Positions 1 to 9,057 of a stretch of DNA of 64,000 nt are shown piece after piece; position 1 is the first letter of the stretch, and every line of letters begins with the position of its first letter. The position numbers and the translations under genes were made by a program. Source of the DNA: Weeksella virosa DSM 16922. Lineage in GTDB: Bacteria > Bacteroidota > Bacteroidia > Flavobacteriales > Weeksellaceae. The stretch spans positions 873,501 through 937,500 of the forward strand of contig NC_015144.1 of assembly GCF_000189415.1 (NCBI RefSeq), given 5' to 3'. The notes beneath the pieces are model-generated. The model had not been told where the DNA came from. It made no database searches and worked only from the letters and a program-made list of their open reading frames with translations.

Positions 1-1173
1 AATCCTAGGTATAACGTAATATATAATACCGAATGCCATGAAACCATTCCACCCTAAAGTCCCTACGTGTACGTGAGCAGGCACCCAGTCGGTAAAGTGT
101 CCTATTTTATTTAATGTTTTTGTTGCTAAAAGCGGCCCTTCGAAAGTAGCCATACCATAACAAGTAACTGCTACCACAAAGAATTTAAGGATAGGATTTT
201 CTCGAACTTTATCCCAAGAACCGCGTAGGGTTAATAGACCATTCAACATCCCTCCCCATGATGGTGCAATCAACATAATTGAGAAACCTGTTCCTAGTGC
301 TTGCGCCCATCCTGGTAAAGCAGTATAAATAAGATGGTGTGGACCAGCCCAAATATAAACGAAAATCAAAGACCAGAAATGGATAATCGATAACTTATAC
401 GAGAAAACAGGTCGATTTGCTGCTTTTGGCACGAAATAATACATCATACCCAACACCGGTGTTGTCAAGAAAAATGCAACCGCATTGTGACCATACCACC
501 ATTGTACTAATGCATCCTGAACTCCCGAATATATTGAGTATGACTTAGGCGCCATTAAATTAAAATGTACAGGCAATTCTAAATTATTAAATACATGCAA
601 CATGGTTATCCCTGCCCACGTACCAATATAAAACCAAATAGCAACATACAAGTGACGTACGCGACGTTTCCCAATAGTCAAAAACATCTGAACACCAAAC
701 AACACCCAAGTAAGCGCAATCAAAATATCGATTGGCCACTCATGCTCTGCATATTCTTTACTTGTATTATATCCTAAAATAAAAGTTACAAAAGACGCTA
801 TTATAAACAATTGCCACCCCCAGAAAACTGTCCAGCTCATCACATCGCTATACATTCTAGTTTTCAACAAACGCTGCAATGAATAGTAAGCTCCTGCAAA
901 GAAACTATTTCCTACAAAAGCAAAAATTGCAAAAGTGGTATGAATCATCCGTAAACGACCAAAACCTAAGGTTCCTTGGGTATTAATAAGCCCCTGAATA
1001 TTCCCTCCAATCGCACCATCATCTGACCCAAAAAGGTATTCTGGTAGATCTGGGAAGAACAACAATGTTGCCACTAAAACTCCGAAAAAGAATGCCATCA
1101 CAGCCCAAAACAGTGTAGCATAAATAAAGTACTTTACGATCTTATTATCGTAACTAAACGTCTGCATTTGCAT
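1..1173 (-). CDS. ccoN: cbb3-type cytochrome c oxidase subunit I, partial (C-terminus off window)
   Basis: Catalytic subunit of the high-affinity cbb3 haem-copper oxidase in the inner membrane; it reduces oxygen to water and pumps protons. The first 391 codons are visible, starting MQMQTF at 1173, and run off the left edge. Expected haem and copper ligands are present: an early His in RMIHTTF (about residue 78), WYGHNAV, the WAGPHHLIY His pair, and HVHVGTLGWNG. Many hydrophobic helices alternate with short loops. In Bacteroidetes this chain is often fused to CcoO, which cannot be judged here. The start overlaps the ccoS stop by one base, so translation is probably coupled. Confidence 0.95.
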   Translation of the reverse strand, partial: MQMQTFSYDNKIVKYFIYATLFWAVMAFFFGVLVATLLFFPDLPEYLFGSDDGAIGGNIQGLINTQGTLGFGRLRMIHTTFAIFAFVGNSFFAGAYYSLQRLLKTRMYSDVMSWTVFWGWQLFIIASFVTFILGYNTSKEYAEHEWPIDILIALTWVLFGVQMFLTIGKRRVRHLYVAIWFYIGTWAGITMLHVFNNLELPVHFNLMAPKSYSIYSGVQDALVQWWYGHNAVAFFLTTPVLGMMYYFVPKAANRPVFSYKLSIIHFWSLIFVYIWAGPHHLIYTALPGWAQALGTGFSIMLIAPSWGGMLNGLLTLRGSWDKVRENPILKFFVVAVTCYGMATFEGPLLATKTLNKIGHFTDWVPAHVHVGTLGWNGFMAFGIIYYVIPRI

Positions 1174-1346
1174 TATGTGTCAATTTTATCTTTATCTTTA
1201 TTAACTTTCTTATCATCTTTCAACATTCGCACCGCTGGCGACTCATCTTCATCGAATTGGCCTGTTTTATACCCTAAGAAAAACAAGCTCAAAAACAAAA
1301 TCCCTAAACAGAGACTCATCACTATGGTCAATATTATTACTCCCAT
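1173..1346 (-). CDS. ccoS: cbb3 oxidase maturation protein CcoS
   Basis: 57-residue single-pass membrane protein starting MGVIILTIVMSLCLG. It has one hydrophobic N-terminal segment, then KTGQFDEDESPAVRML, and a charged Lys/Asp-rich tail. This matches the CcoS family, which is needed for cofactor insertion into the cbb3 oxidase. It sits between ccoI and ccoN, the usual order, and its TAA shares one base with the ccoN ATG. The gene is too short for many gene callers. Confidence 0.9.
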   Translation of the reverse strand: MGVIILTIVMSLCLGILFLSLFFLGYKTGQFDEDESPAVRMLKDDKKVNKDKDKIDT

Positions 1347-1437
1347 AACTCTTGCAAAATTACAAACCGTAAGAAGATTTCACAATGATTTTCTTCATCA
1401 CAAAAGAAATCTTACTAATTTATAACCATTCTAAATA

Positions 1438-3819
1438 TTAACGAGTAATTTTAGCTGTTATTCTCGACCCGAAGGTAGCAAATAATATTACAGAAGCCGA
1501 ACTTATTGGCATCAAAATCGCTGCTACCACTGGCTCTAAATAACCTGTTACTGCAAAAGACAACCCTATTACGTTGTACATAAATGAAATAATAAACGCT
1601 GCTACCACAAGACGCATTGTGTATTTTGACATTTTCATAAACCATGGAATTCGTTGGAATTCTTTTGCATCTAAAATCCCATCACATGATGGTGAAAAGC
1701 TATTCATGCTTTCGGAAATTGCCACACCTACATCGCTTTGCTTTAGCGCCCCCGCATCATTGAGACCATCTCCAAGCATCATTACTTTTTTTCCTTCCTT
1801 TTGCAATTTTTCAATGTACACCAATTTATCATTTGGTGATTGATTGAAATTTAATATTGATCCTTCAGGAAATATTTTTGCAAGATAAGTTCTTTCTGCA
1901 TCATTATCACCAGAAAGTACATGTAAATTATAATTTTTTAAATTTTCTAACACCGCTTGCAAACCTGTTCGGTAGGTACTTGTAAAAATAAATTTACCCA
2001 AAACTTGATTATCTATCTTGATATAGACAACTGTCTGATTAATTGTACTTTCCTCTATTGCCTGCACAAAATCTCTAGAACCGATTTGCACCAATTTACC
2101 ATCGACAACCGCTTGTTGTCCTTTCCCGATTACTTGCATATAATCTTCTACTTTTGCAGTAGCTTCTACATTTAAAGCAGAATATAGTGAACGCGATAAT
2201 GGATGATTCGAGTTTCTGAGAACAACTTTTACCATCTTCTTCTGCTCTTCTGATAACTCTATGCCTTCGTACTTAATCTGGTCGACTTCGCTAACTGTGA
2301 TTGTTCCTGTTTTATCGAGAACAATATCGGTTACTTGTGCCATTTTTTCGATTGTTGATGTGTTTTTGATATAGAAATTTTTGTTTCCGAAAATCCGCAT
2401 CATATTTCCTAAGGTGAAAGGTGAAGAAAGTCCTAATGCACAAGGACAAGCAATTATCAGTATTGCGGCAACCACATCGAGTATGCGTGAAGGATCGACA
2501 ATGTACCAATATATGCCTGCGACTAAACACAGCGCCAAAATAATATAGGTGAAATATTCTGCTACGTAATTGGTAAGAATGTTAAGTTCTGAATCGTTTT
2601 TCTTGAACGCATCATTGTTCCATAATTGCGTTAGATAACTTTGTTTGATGTCTGCAATCACTTCCAGCTCCACTGCAGGACCAGAAATCCTACCTCCAGC
2701 AAAAATTTTATCACCAGCTTTTTTCTGAATTAATCGAGATTCACCAGTCACAAAACTATTATCTACCATGGCTTCTCCTTTCATAAGGATTACATCAGCC
2801 GGGATTAATTCTTCGTCACGGATAAGGATTCGATCGCCTTTTTTTAGGTCGGATAATAAAATTGGTACTTCTTGATTGTCGACAATTTTTGCAACAGCAA
2901 TCGGATAAAATGATTTATAATCTCGATCAAATGCAAGACTATTGATGGTTTGTTGCTGAAACCATTTTCCGGTTAACATTAGAAAAATCAGACTTGTTAA
3001 AGTATCAAAATATCCAGGACTTAAATCAAAAACAATATCATAAGTACTTTTGAAAAAAATCACAAAAATCCCTAAAGTAATCGGCACGTCGAGGTTAACT
3101 ACTCCGTTTTTCAGCCCTTGCCATGCAGATTTATAATAATCGGTGCCTGAGTACAAAAATACTGGTAGCGCTAACAAGAACATTGCCCAACGGAAAAGAT
3201 TTTTATTATCTTCTAACCAAGATTCTTTTACGCTCCCGAAAAATTCTACATATTCTGGGAAAGACAATAGCATGATGTTTCCAAAACAAAAACCAGCCAC
3301 AACTAATTTTGCGACTAATGAGCGATCGACTTTATTTTTTTTATTTTTATCGACAGTATTAAGATTCACCGATGGTTTGTATCCTAAGTCAGTCATTAAC
3401 CTTGCCAAGTCTCCTAAACTTAGTTCTTCATCTCGATAAGTTACCTGTACATTTTTTTGGGTAAAATTCACATGAGATGAGATAATATTCGGGTTAATTG
3501 TCTCTAAACTCTCTAACAACCAAACACATGAAGTACAATGAATAACAGGCACATGGAAAGTAACCACAGTAACTCCATCGTCCGAAAAGTCTACCACCTG
3601 ATCGAATATCTCAGGTGTATTGAGAAAATCGAACTGATGAGCATTTCGTTGATCGGGTCGAACACCTGCATTCCGATTCAACTCATAGAAATCTTTCAGA
3701 TCATTAACATTCAAGATCTCATAAACAGTTTTACAACCTTGGCAACAAAATACTTTCTCATCAAAGAGAATGCGCTCCTCTTCTATTTGTTGCCCACAAT
3801 GGAAACATTGTTCTGCCAT
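1438..3819 (-). CDS. ccoI: CcoI/FixI-type heavy-metal P1B ATPase
   Basis: Copper-exporting P-type ATPase that supplies Cu for assembly of the cbb3 oxidase encoded just downstream. Order of elements in the 793 aa: an N-terminal Cys-rich metal-binding module (CFHCGQQ and FCCQGCK, residues 5-30) typical of CcoI; an HMA-like domain with HCTSC (Cys95, Cys98); membrane helices; the TGES actuator loop (FVTGESR); the CPC ion motif in IIACPCALGLS; the phosphorylation motif DKTGTIT; and the hinge GDGLNDAGAL. Length is normal for the family. A 91-bp gap separates it from ccoS. A TAATTTTG -7 element (3834-3827) places its promoter just upstream of the ATG. Confidence 0.95.
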   Translation of the reverse strand: MAEQCFHCGQQIEEERILFDEKVFCCQGCKTVYEILNVNDLKDFYELNRNAGVRPDQRNAHQFDFLNTPEIFDQVVDFSDDGVTVVTFHVPVIHCTSCVWLLESLETINPNIISSHVNFTQKNVQVTYRDEELSLGDLARLMTDLGYKPSVNLNTVDKNKKNKVDRSLVAKLVVAGFCFGNIMLLSFPEYVEFFGSVKESWLEDNKNLFRWAMFLLALPVFLYSGTDYYKSAWQGLKNGVVNLDVPITLGIFVIFFKSTYDIVFDLSPGYFDTLTSLIFLMLTGKWFQQQTINSLAFDRDYKSFYPIAVAKIVDNQEVPILLSDLKKGDRILIRDEELIPADVILMKGEAMVDNSFVTGESRLIQKKAGDKIFAGGRISGPAVELEVIADIKQSYLTQLWNNDAFKKNDSELNILTNYVAEYFTYIILALCLVAGIYWYIVDPSRILDVVAAILIIACPCALGLSSPFTLGNMMRIFGNKNFYIKNTSTIEKMAQVTDIVLDKTGTITVSEVDQIKYEGIELSEEQKKMVKVVLRNSNHPLSRSLYSALNVEATAKVEDYMQVIGKGQQAVVDGKLVQIGSRDFVQAIEESTINQTVVYIKIDNQVLGKFIFTSTYRTGLQAVLENLKNYNLHVLSGDNDAERTYLAKIFPEGSILNFNQSPNDKLVYIEKLQKEGKKVMMLGDGLNDAGALKQSDVGVAISESMNSFSPSCDGILDAKEFQRIPWFMKMSKYTMRLVVAAFIISFMYNVIGLSFAVTGYLEPVVAAILMPISSASVILFATFGSRITAKITR

Positions 3820-3826
3820 AGTTTTA

Positions 3827-3834
3827 CAAAATTA
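3827..3834 (-). promoter_or_regulatory. -7 promoter element of ccoI
   Basis: TAATTTTG on the minus strand matches the Bacteroidetes TAnnTTTG element and lies 8-15 bases before the ccoI ATG, implying a very short leader. The 14-bp palindrome at 3868-3881 is centred about 45-52 bases upstream of the inferred start site, a plausible activator position. Confidence 0.55.
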
Positions 3835-3858
3835 CTTTCGAATCCCCAGAAATACTCC

Positions 3859-3866
3859 TATATTTG
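3859..3866 (+). promoter_or_regulatory. -7 promoter element of the Crp/Fnr-type regulator
   Basis: TATATTTG fits TAnnTTTG exactly and lies 28 bases before the regulator ATG. The palindrome at 3868-3881 begins one base downstream and so covers the inferred transcription start, a position suited to repression. Confidence 0.6.
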
Positions 3867-3867
3867 C

Positions 3868-3881
3868 ATGACTTAAGTCAT
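3868..3881. promoter_or_regulatory. Perfect 14-bp palindrome, candidate Crp/Fnr operator
   Basis: ATGACTTAAGTCAT is its own reverse complement. Two 5-bp half-sites (ATGAC/GTCAT) are separated by 4 bp, the geometry of Crp/Fnr-family sites. It lies between ccoI and the divergent Crp/Fnr-type gene. That this regulator binds here is inference. Confidence 0.6.
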
Positions 3882-3894
3882 AACTAACAACTCT

Positions 3895-4602
3895 ATGTCA
3901 GAATTTAACGAAAATGTAGAAACAATCAAAGCTTTATTCGAACATCCAGAAAAATTTGGTGTTTTTAGCACCGAAGATTTAATCGAATTCAATGCTGAGA
4001 AAAAGATTCTTAATCTGAAAAAAGCTGACGAAATCATACAAGAGGGAGCTACCCCAAAAGGGATTTATTGCATGATCAAAGGTACGGCAAAATTATTTAA
4101 AGTCGGCTTCAACGGGAAAGAGCAAATTTTACGTTTTGTAAATGAAGGAGACATTATCGGCTACCGTTCTATATTGAGCCAAGAAGCATTTGGTGCTTCG
4201 GCGACGGCGATGAGTAATTGTGAGATTTATTATGTACCCGAAAAATTCTTCATCAAATTATTAGAAGCTAACCCAAAATTAGCTTTTAATATTTTACAAC
4301 GTATTGCCAAAGACTTGGGTGAATATGCTAGAACCATTACCTATTTGGCACAAAAGACAGTTCGCGAAAGATTGGCTGAAGTTTTACTCTTACTCGAAGC
4401 AAAATTAGGAACCGACAAGGATGGTTTTATCAACATTTCGCTTACGCGCGAAGAAACGGCTAACCTAATCGGGACTGCTACCGAGTCGGCTATTCGATTG
4501 ATTTCAGAATTCAAACAAGATCATTTAATCGAGGTAGAAGGTAGAAAAATAAAAATCATAGAACATCAGAAACTTACCAAGTTAGGACACGTTATTCTAT
4601 AA
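3895..4602 (+). CDS. Crp/Fnr-family transcriptional regulator
   Basis: 235-aa cytoplasmic DNA-binding protein. Residues about 30-145 form a cyclic-nucleotide-binding-like beta roll (IIQEGATPKGIYCMIKGTAK, then RFVNEGDIIGYRS). A long dimerisation helix follows around 140-165, and a Crp-type winged helix around 170-225 carries the recognition helix region SLTREETANLIGTATESAI. There is no N-terminal cysteine cluster, so it is not an Fe-S-type Fnr. Divergence from ccoI across a shared palindrome suggests control of the cbb3 operon and of itself. The effector is unknown. Confidence 0.9.
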   Translation: MSEFNENVETIKALFEHPEKFGVFSTEDLIEFNAEKKILNLKKADEIIQEGATPKGIYCMIKGTAKLFKVGFNGKEQILRFVNEGDIIGYRSILSQEAFGASATAMSNCEIYYVPEKFFIKLLEANPKLAFNILQRIAKDLGEYARTITYLAQKTVRERLAEVLLLLEAKLGTDKDGFINISLTREETANLIGTATESAIRLISEFKQDHLIEVEGRKIKIIEHQKLTKLGHVIL

Positions 4603-4669
4603 AAAAAGATTGTAGACTTTTTCCTGCCCGAAAAAGCTCTGTTTTATTTTACATTAAATTTATCGAATC

Positions 4670-4706
4670 AAGGGAAATCAATTGTATTTTGATTTCCCTT
4701 TTTTTT
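4670..4706 (+). terminator. Rho-independent terminator after the Crp/Fnr-type gene
   Basis: A perfect 12-bp stem (4670-4681 with 4689-4700) and 7-base loop, followed by a T-run to 4706. It ends at the stop codon of the convergent AlkD-type gene. Confidence 0.85.
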
Positions 4707-5424
4707 ACTTCTTTTTTAGATATTCTTGTCGAATATTTTCAGGTAATTTTTCGATCGCGTAACGCAAAGTCGTTCTTGGCAATTCTTGTGCAAACGCATC
4801 GAGGAAAATCAACAAACTCACCTCGTCGACATTTCCCATTTCACGCAACATCCAACCATTTGCTTTGTGCATCAAATCGTGTGGATGATGTAGATTTTTT
4901 TCTACAATTTGGGTAACAATCGAGAATTCTTTTTGTTTGATGAAATACAAAGTCGACACTACTGCCATGCGTTTTTCCCACAAAGAAGGCGACTCTGCCA
5001 AACGCAAGAGAATTTCTTTTTGGTTTTGATGAAAAGCATAATGTCCAAGAATTTTATAACACGAAGAATCGACCAAATCCCAATTATTGAAACTTGCAGT
5101 ATGCGACAAATAAAAATCGACAATTGTCTTTTTTTCTGCCCAATCTTTTGATTTTTCGTATTGTAAAACCAAAATAAAAGTTGCCGTTAAACGAACCTCA
5201 TGTATCGGCTGAGAAAGCAATTCTGCCAAATCGGCAAATGAAGCTTTGGTGTAAAACTCCTTGGCAACTTTCCGTTGATCAGGTACTTTAACACCGATAA
5301 ACAGATCTCCCTCACCGTATTCTCCTGGTTGGGTTTTGAAATATTGTTGCAACTTTTTTATCTTATCTTTATCCGACAAATCGTATAAAGCTTCTTGTAT
5401 ATATTCTACTGTTTTGCTTTTCAT
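4705..5424 (-). CDS. AlkD-type DNA alkylation repair protein
   Basis: HEAT-like-repeat DNA glycosylase, expected to excise positively charged alkylated purines such as N3- and N7-alkyl adducts. The protein is almost wholly alpha-helical. It has GVKVPDQRKVAKEF near the N-terminus and NNWDLVDSS, the Trp-Asp-x-x-Asp region characteristic of AlkD active sites. HKANGWMLREMG and LPRTTLRYAIEKLP lie near the C-terminus. I prefer the start MKSKTVEYIQ at 5424; the frame is open to an ATG at 5448, which would add eight residues. It is monocistronic and convergent with the regulator. Confidence 0.85.
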   Translation of the reverse strand: MKSKTVEYIQEALYDLSDKDKIKKLQQYFKTQPGEYGEGDLFIGVKVPDQRKVAKEFYTKASFADLAELLSQPIHEVRLTATFILVLQYEKSKDWAEKKTIVDFYLSHTASFNNWDLVDSSCYKILGHYAFHQNQKEILLRLAESPSLWEKRMAVVSTLYFIKQKEFSIVTQIVEKNLHHPHDLMHKANGWMLREMGNVDEVSLLIFLDAFAQELPRTTLRYAIEKLPENIRQEYLKKK

Positions 5425-5508
5425 CCTACCGAAAATCTTAGTCCACAAAGATAGAATCTAGACGAAAATCACAAAATAATAAAATGGACAGCTATATAAA
5501 AATGCACT

Positions 5509-5522
5509 GTAACATTTGTTAC
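5509..5522. promoter_or_regulatory. Inverted repeat GTAAC-N4-GTTAC upstream of the DsrE gene
   Basis: GTAACATTTGTTAC has 5-bp arms and a 4-bp spacer, the same geometry as the palindrome beside the Crp/Fnr-type gene. It lies about 23 bases before the -7 element at 5545, near -45 of the inferred start. It is a candidate Crp/Fnr-family site by inference. Confidence 0.45.
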
Positions 5523-5544
5523 TGTAAGCTTTTTTTGGATACTG

Positions 5545-5552
5545 TAATTTTG
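5545..5552 (+). promoter_or_regulatory. -7 promoter element of the DsrE-like gene
   Basis: TAATTTTG matches TAnnTTTG and sits 21 bases before the ATG at 5574. Confidence 0.55.
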
Positions 5553-5573
5553 TGTTAATATAAAATAATTACC

Positions 5574-6014
5574 ATGAAGAAATCAGTTTTTGTACTCACC
5601 ACATTGTTTGCAAGCTGTATTGCACTTCCTATACAAGCAGCGGATTATAATGAAGTCGCTACTGCTGTAATTCAGACAAAAGTAAAAGACAAACATGCCA
5701 TTATGGTGCAAAATAAAATGCACATGATGGCTGCAATTATGACAGGAGAAGAAATGATTAAAAATAACCCGAAAACGGTTTTCGAAATTGTTTTGATTGG
5801 AAATGTTGTAAAAGATATTGCTGTTGATCAAGATCTGAAAAACGCAATGGCAGAAGCCAATAAAGCAGGAATTCTTTTTGTTTCTTGCGAATTTGCGATG
5901 AATAAGTTAGGAGTTACAAAAGATCAATATTTATCGTTTGTGCGCACAACGCCAAATGCATTTATTTATCTTTTCGACCTACAAGATAAAGGCTATAAAA
6001 ACTTAATTCTATAA
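5574..6014 (+). CDS. Secreted DsrE-family protein
   Basis: 146 aa with a clear Sec signal peptide (MKKSVFVLTTLFASCIALP, cleavage near IQAAD). The mature part resembles the DsrE/DsrF-like fold: a beta-alpha pattern with VFEIVLIGNVVKDIAVDQD and GILFVSCEFAMNKLGV. This family carries sulfur or protects cysteines in other contexts; the periplasmic version in Bacteroidetes has no assigned role that I can name. Cys102 in FVSCEF could be the reactive thiol, which is inference. The upstream inverted repeat suggests regulation by a Crp/Fnr protein. Confidence 0.75.
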   Translation: MKKSVFVLTTLFASCIALPIQAADYNEVATAVIQTKVKDKHAIMVQNKMHMMAAIMTGEEMIKNNPKTVFEIVLIGNVVKDIAVDQDLKNAMAEANKAGILFVSCEFAMNKLGVTKDQYLSFVRTTPNAFIYLFDLQDKGYKNLIL

Positions 6015-6045
6015 TATATTAGGTTGTTAAGGATTTATTTGGTGC

Positions 6046-6087
6046 CCCAAAAGTCTTTCGCAAGAAAGTACTTTTGGGATTTTTTTA
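6046..6087 (+). terminator. Terminator of the DsrE gene
   Basis: A long hairpin CCCAAAAGTCTTTC-GCAA-GAAAGTACTTTTGGG (one unpaired base) is followed by a T-run reaching the hflX stop. It probably also ends transcription between the convergent genes. Confidence 0.85.
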
Positions 6088-7323
6088 TTATAGATTTTCA
6101 CCTTCAGAAATGTTTTCTCCATCCTCATTATAATACTGAAACAGAAAATTATTGTACGGAAAGCGTTGAATGTGCAATTTCTTCACCTCTTCATAAATTG
6201 TTTTACGTAGTTCCTCTATATTTTCTTTTTCTGTAGCCGAAATAAACAAGGTAGGATAAGATGTTTTGGCCATCCATGTTTTTTTCCAGTGTTCTAACGA
6301 ATAATTCTCGAAATGCATCACCGTGAGATCGTCTTCTGGTTTTTCTATATAGCTAAAATTATCTATTTTATTGAAAACCATAACTGTTGGTTTATCTTTA
6401 GAATTGATCTCATCTAAAATTTTATTCACAGAGTTTATATGATCCTCAAAACTTGCATGCGAAATATCTACTACATGAATCAATAAGTCGGCTTCCCGAA
6501 CTTCGTCCAAGGTCGATTTGAAGGATTCTACCAATTGTGTTGGTAACTTTCTTATAAATCCTACTGTATCCGTCAATAAGAAAGGTAAATTCCCGATCAC
6601 AACTTTCCGCACGGTGGTATCTAGAGTTGCAAATAATTTATCTTCGGCAAACACATCCGATTTGCTAAGCACATTCATCAACGTCGACTTCCCTACGTTG
6701 GTATACCCTACCAAAGCCACCCGAACCATTGCTCCACGATTGGTTCTTTGGGTAGCCATTTGTTTATCGATTGATTTTAATTTTTCTCTGAGCAATGTAA
6801 TTCGATCTCGAATGATTCGGCGATCGGTCTCAATTTCTGTTTCACCCGGACCACGCATCCCAATTCCACCACGCTGACGCTCCAAATGCGTCCACATTCG
6901 GGTAAGTCGAGGTAAAAGATATTGGTATTGAGCCAACTCGACCTGAGTTCGAGCGTAAGACGTTTGGGCACGTTGAGCAAAAATATCCAAAATCAATTGT
7001 GTGCGATCGATTATTTTTCGGTTCACCACTTTTTCGATATTTTTTAGTTGTGATGGCGTTAGTTCGTCGTCAAAAATTACCGTATCGATATTATTTTCTT
7101 CTACATAACTTGTGATCTCTTCTAGCTTTCCACTCCCTACAAAATATTTAGGATCTGGTCGATCGAGCTTTTGAATAAAGCGTTTATCAACTTCTGCTCC
7201 AGCGGTATATGCCAGGAACCGAAGTTCGTCCATGTATTCTGTTAATTTTTCTTCGGTTTGGTCGCGGGTAATTAATCCTACCAAAACCACTTTTTCGTAT
7301 TGGGCTTCTTTTTTTTCTAACAT
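6088..7323 (-). CDS. hflX: GTPase HflX
   Basis: Ribosome-associated GTPase that splits stalled 70S ribosomes under stress. The N-terminal domain (1-195) includes VGSGKLEEI and the linker signature GGIGMRGPGETEIETDRR (about 152-169). The G domain has the P-loop GYTNVGKST (206-214), DTVGFI (G3) and FNKIDN (G4). The C-terminal extension FPYNNFLFQYYNEDGE is typical of Bacteroidetes HflX. At 411 aa it is normal length. It is alone on its strand between two terminator or intergenic regions. Confidence 0.95.
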   Translation of the reverse strand: MLEKKEAQYEKVVLVGLITRDQTEEKLTEYMDELRFLAYTAGAEVDKRFIQKLDRPDPKYFVGSGKLEEITSYVEENNIDTVIFDDELTPSQLKNIEKVVNRKIIDRTQLILDIFAQRAQTSYARTQVELAQYQYLLPRLTRMWTHLERQRGGIGMRGPGETEIETDRRIIRDRITLLREKLKSIDKQMATQRTNRGAMVRVALVGYTNVGKSTLMNVLSKSDVFAEDKLFATLDTTVRKVVIGNLPFLLTDTVGFIRKLPTQLVESFKSTLDEVREADLLIHVVDISHASFEDHINSVNKILDEINSKDKPTVMVFNKIDNFSYIEKPEDDLTVMHFENYSLEHWKKTWMAKTSYPTLFISATEKENIEELRKTIYEEVKKLHIQRFPYNNFLFQYYNEDGENISEGENL

Positions 7324-7462
7324 GTATGTTTACAAGCTTAATTTTGCAATTATACGGATTACTCCTGATTTACTGGACAATATTCGTACCTAAGTAAATA
7401 AAATTCAGATTCTTTTTTTTCTTGTTCGAAAACGAAGATTGCTCTTCTTGTAAGTTAATATT

Positions 7463-9013
7463 TTATTCTGAGTTTATCAACCTCAAGGCTGTATCCAAAA
7501 CAGGATCTCGGCCATAAAATATATCATCTAAGGTTGTTTCTACGATGAAATCCGGGAAATTTCCTCTTCCTTGCCGATGTTGATTTTTTAGGTTTGGACA
7601 AATCGTCATTAAAGGAATATTCAGTTCGAGTTGTGAGTTTGGTAGAGTGAAAGGCACAATAAAACCTGCAATAGTACCGTTGTAATTTCCACCAGATTCT
7701 TCTCCTACAAATACTGCATTCGTGTATTGATCGAGCATGCTAATGAGAATAGAGGTTGCCGAATAAGATCCTCCATTTTGCAAAACATATAAGACACCCC
7801 GATAATTGTTCTCTTTTATTTTTTTTGGTTTTGATGACGAAATTGTATACAGATAATCTCCGTTCTGATCTTTTTTGGTCTTGAAAATCGTCGCTATCGA
7901 AGCTCCCAACCAAAGAGGCATCAAAGTATATTTTCTAGGTCCAGAAAACATTTTATGGTAATTTTTGGCCAAAGAGTTTTTTTGAGTAATATGGGCTTTT
8001 TGGGTAAATGCAATAGCAGAATCTGATAAATATGAAAAAAGCTCACCAGAATCGCGTAAATATCCCCCTCCATTATCACGAAGATCTAGAATCAGATATT
8101 GTACATTTGATTGCTTCAATTTTTCGAAAACTTCTGCATAGGCTTTTTTAGGGTATCCTTTGACAAAACTTCTGATATTTAGTACAGCAATAGTACTATC
8201 TTGGGTAGGATATTGCAATTCGATTGCAAATTGTTTATTGATTTTATCGTAACCAAAATAAAAGTTTTTCAACTCTCTTTGCTTTCGTTCTTTTCTAGTC
8301 AAATGGAGAGAATCTTTTGTTTTTATTGATTTTGACTCATCTAGTTTTTTGCGATAAACGGTTTTCACAAAAAGAGAGTCGTTTTTATCGAAGGTTAAAC
8401 GCAGGCTATCTTTTAGACCATGTTCATACGTAAAAAAAGTAGAAAATGATTTACTCATTATTCGATCTATAAATGTTTCATTATAACCATCGCTCGTTTC
8501 TAATTTTCGATATTTTTGATAATAATCTTTCACTGGATAACCATTAACCTCTACGATAGAAATCCCAACTGGCAGCCCAACATCATCTGCTTTAGAGGGA
8601 ACAACATACAACCCTTCTTCGGAATAATTGGTCCTGAATTGCGAGAATGGTCCTATGGTATTTTTTCTTTTCTTTTCCTCTCGTTTGGTGTACTTTCTAC
8701 TCGGAAAATCTACATAGGTATGAGCTTGCCGTATTTGTGCGATTACCGCTTGAAGATCAAAATAAAACTCTTTTGAAGTCATTGATCGATTAATCGAATT
8801 TTTCAGAGCGGTAAAAGTATTTCGCAATGAATCTTCGGTTATAAACCAATCCAAATCTGGATGGTAGTCTAGCAATTGCCTATATGCATAGTCTACATCT
8901 TGCTTTAGCAATTCTGCCGGAATTTTTTTCTCTAAACGAGCGTTGTATTTCTCTACCGAATGACAAGAAACCAAGAGAGTTCCGAGAATAAAGAAAAGTA
9001 AGTTTTTCATCAA
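7463..9013 (-). CDS. S41-family peptidase lipoprotein
   Basis: Cell-envelope C-terminal-processing-type serine peptidase. The signal sequence ends in the lipobox LLVSC (Cys17), so it is lipid-anchored. A PDZ-like region follows (VGLPVGISIVEVNGYPV), then the tail-specific protease core with YLILDLRDNGGG and the presumed nucleophile Ser in NGGSYSATSI (about residue 412-420), then VFVGEESGGNYNGT. At 516 aa it is normal for this family. It follows the HD-domain gene by 44 bp and may share its transcript. The substrate is unknown. Confidence 0.85.
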   Translation of the reverse strand: MMKNLLFFILGTLLVSCHSVEKYNARLEKKIPAELLKQDVDYAYRQLLDYHPDLDWFITEDSLRNTFTALKNSINRSMTSKEFYFDLQAVIAQIRQAHTYVDFPSRKYTKREEKKRKNTIGPFSQFRTNYSEEGLYVVPSKADDVGLPVGISIVEVNGYPVKDYYQKYRKLETSDGYNETFIDRIMSKSFSTFFTYEHGLKDSLRLTFDKNDSLFVKTVYRKKLDESKSIKTKDSLHLTRKERKQRELKNFYFGYDKINKQFAIELQYPTQDSTIAVLNIRSFVKGYPKKAYAEVFEKLKQSNVQYLILDLRDNGGGYLRDSGELFSYLSDSAIAFTQKAHITQKNSLAKNYHKMFSGPRKYTLMPLWLGASIATIFKTKKDQNGDYLYTISSSKPKKIKENNYRGVLYVLQNGGSYSATSILISMLDQYTNAVFVGEESGGNYNGTIAGFIVPFTLPNSQLELNIPLMTICPNLKNQHRQGRGNFPDFIVETTLDDIFYGRDPVLDTALRLINSE

Positions 9014-9057
9014 ATATTTTCAGGCTTTTTCACTATTTCGTTTGTAATTACAATTTT

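Noticed and set aside
1347..1437. Hairpin GTAAGAAGATTTC/GAAATCTTAC between ccoI and ccoS as a terminator
   Set aside because: The stem needs a 3-base bulge and a long loop and has no T-run in the minus direction; too weak to call.
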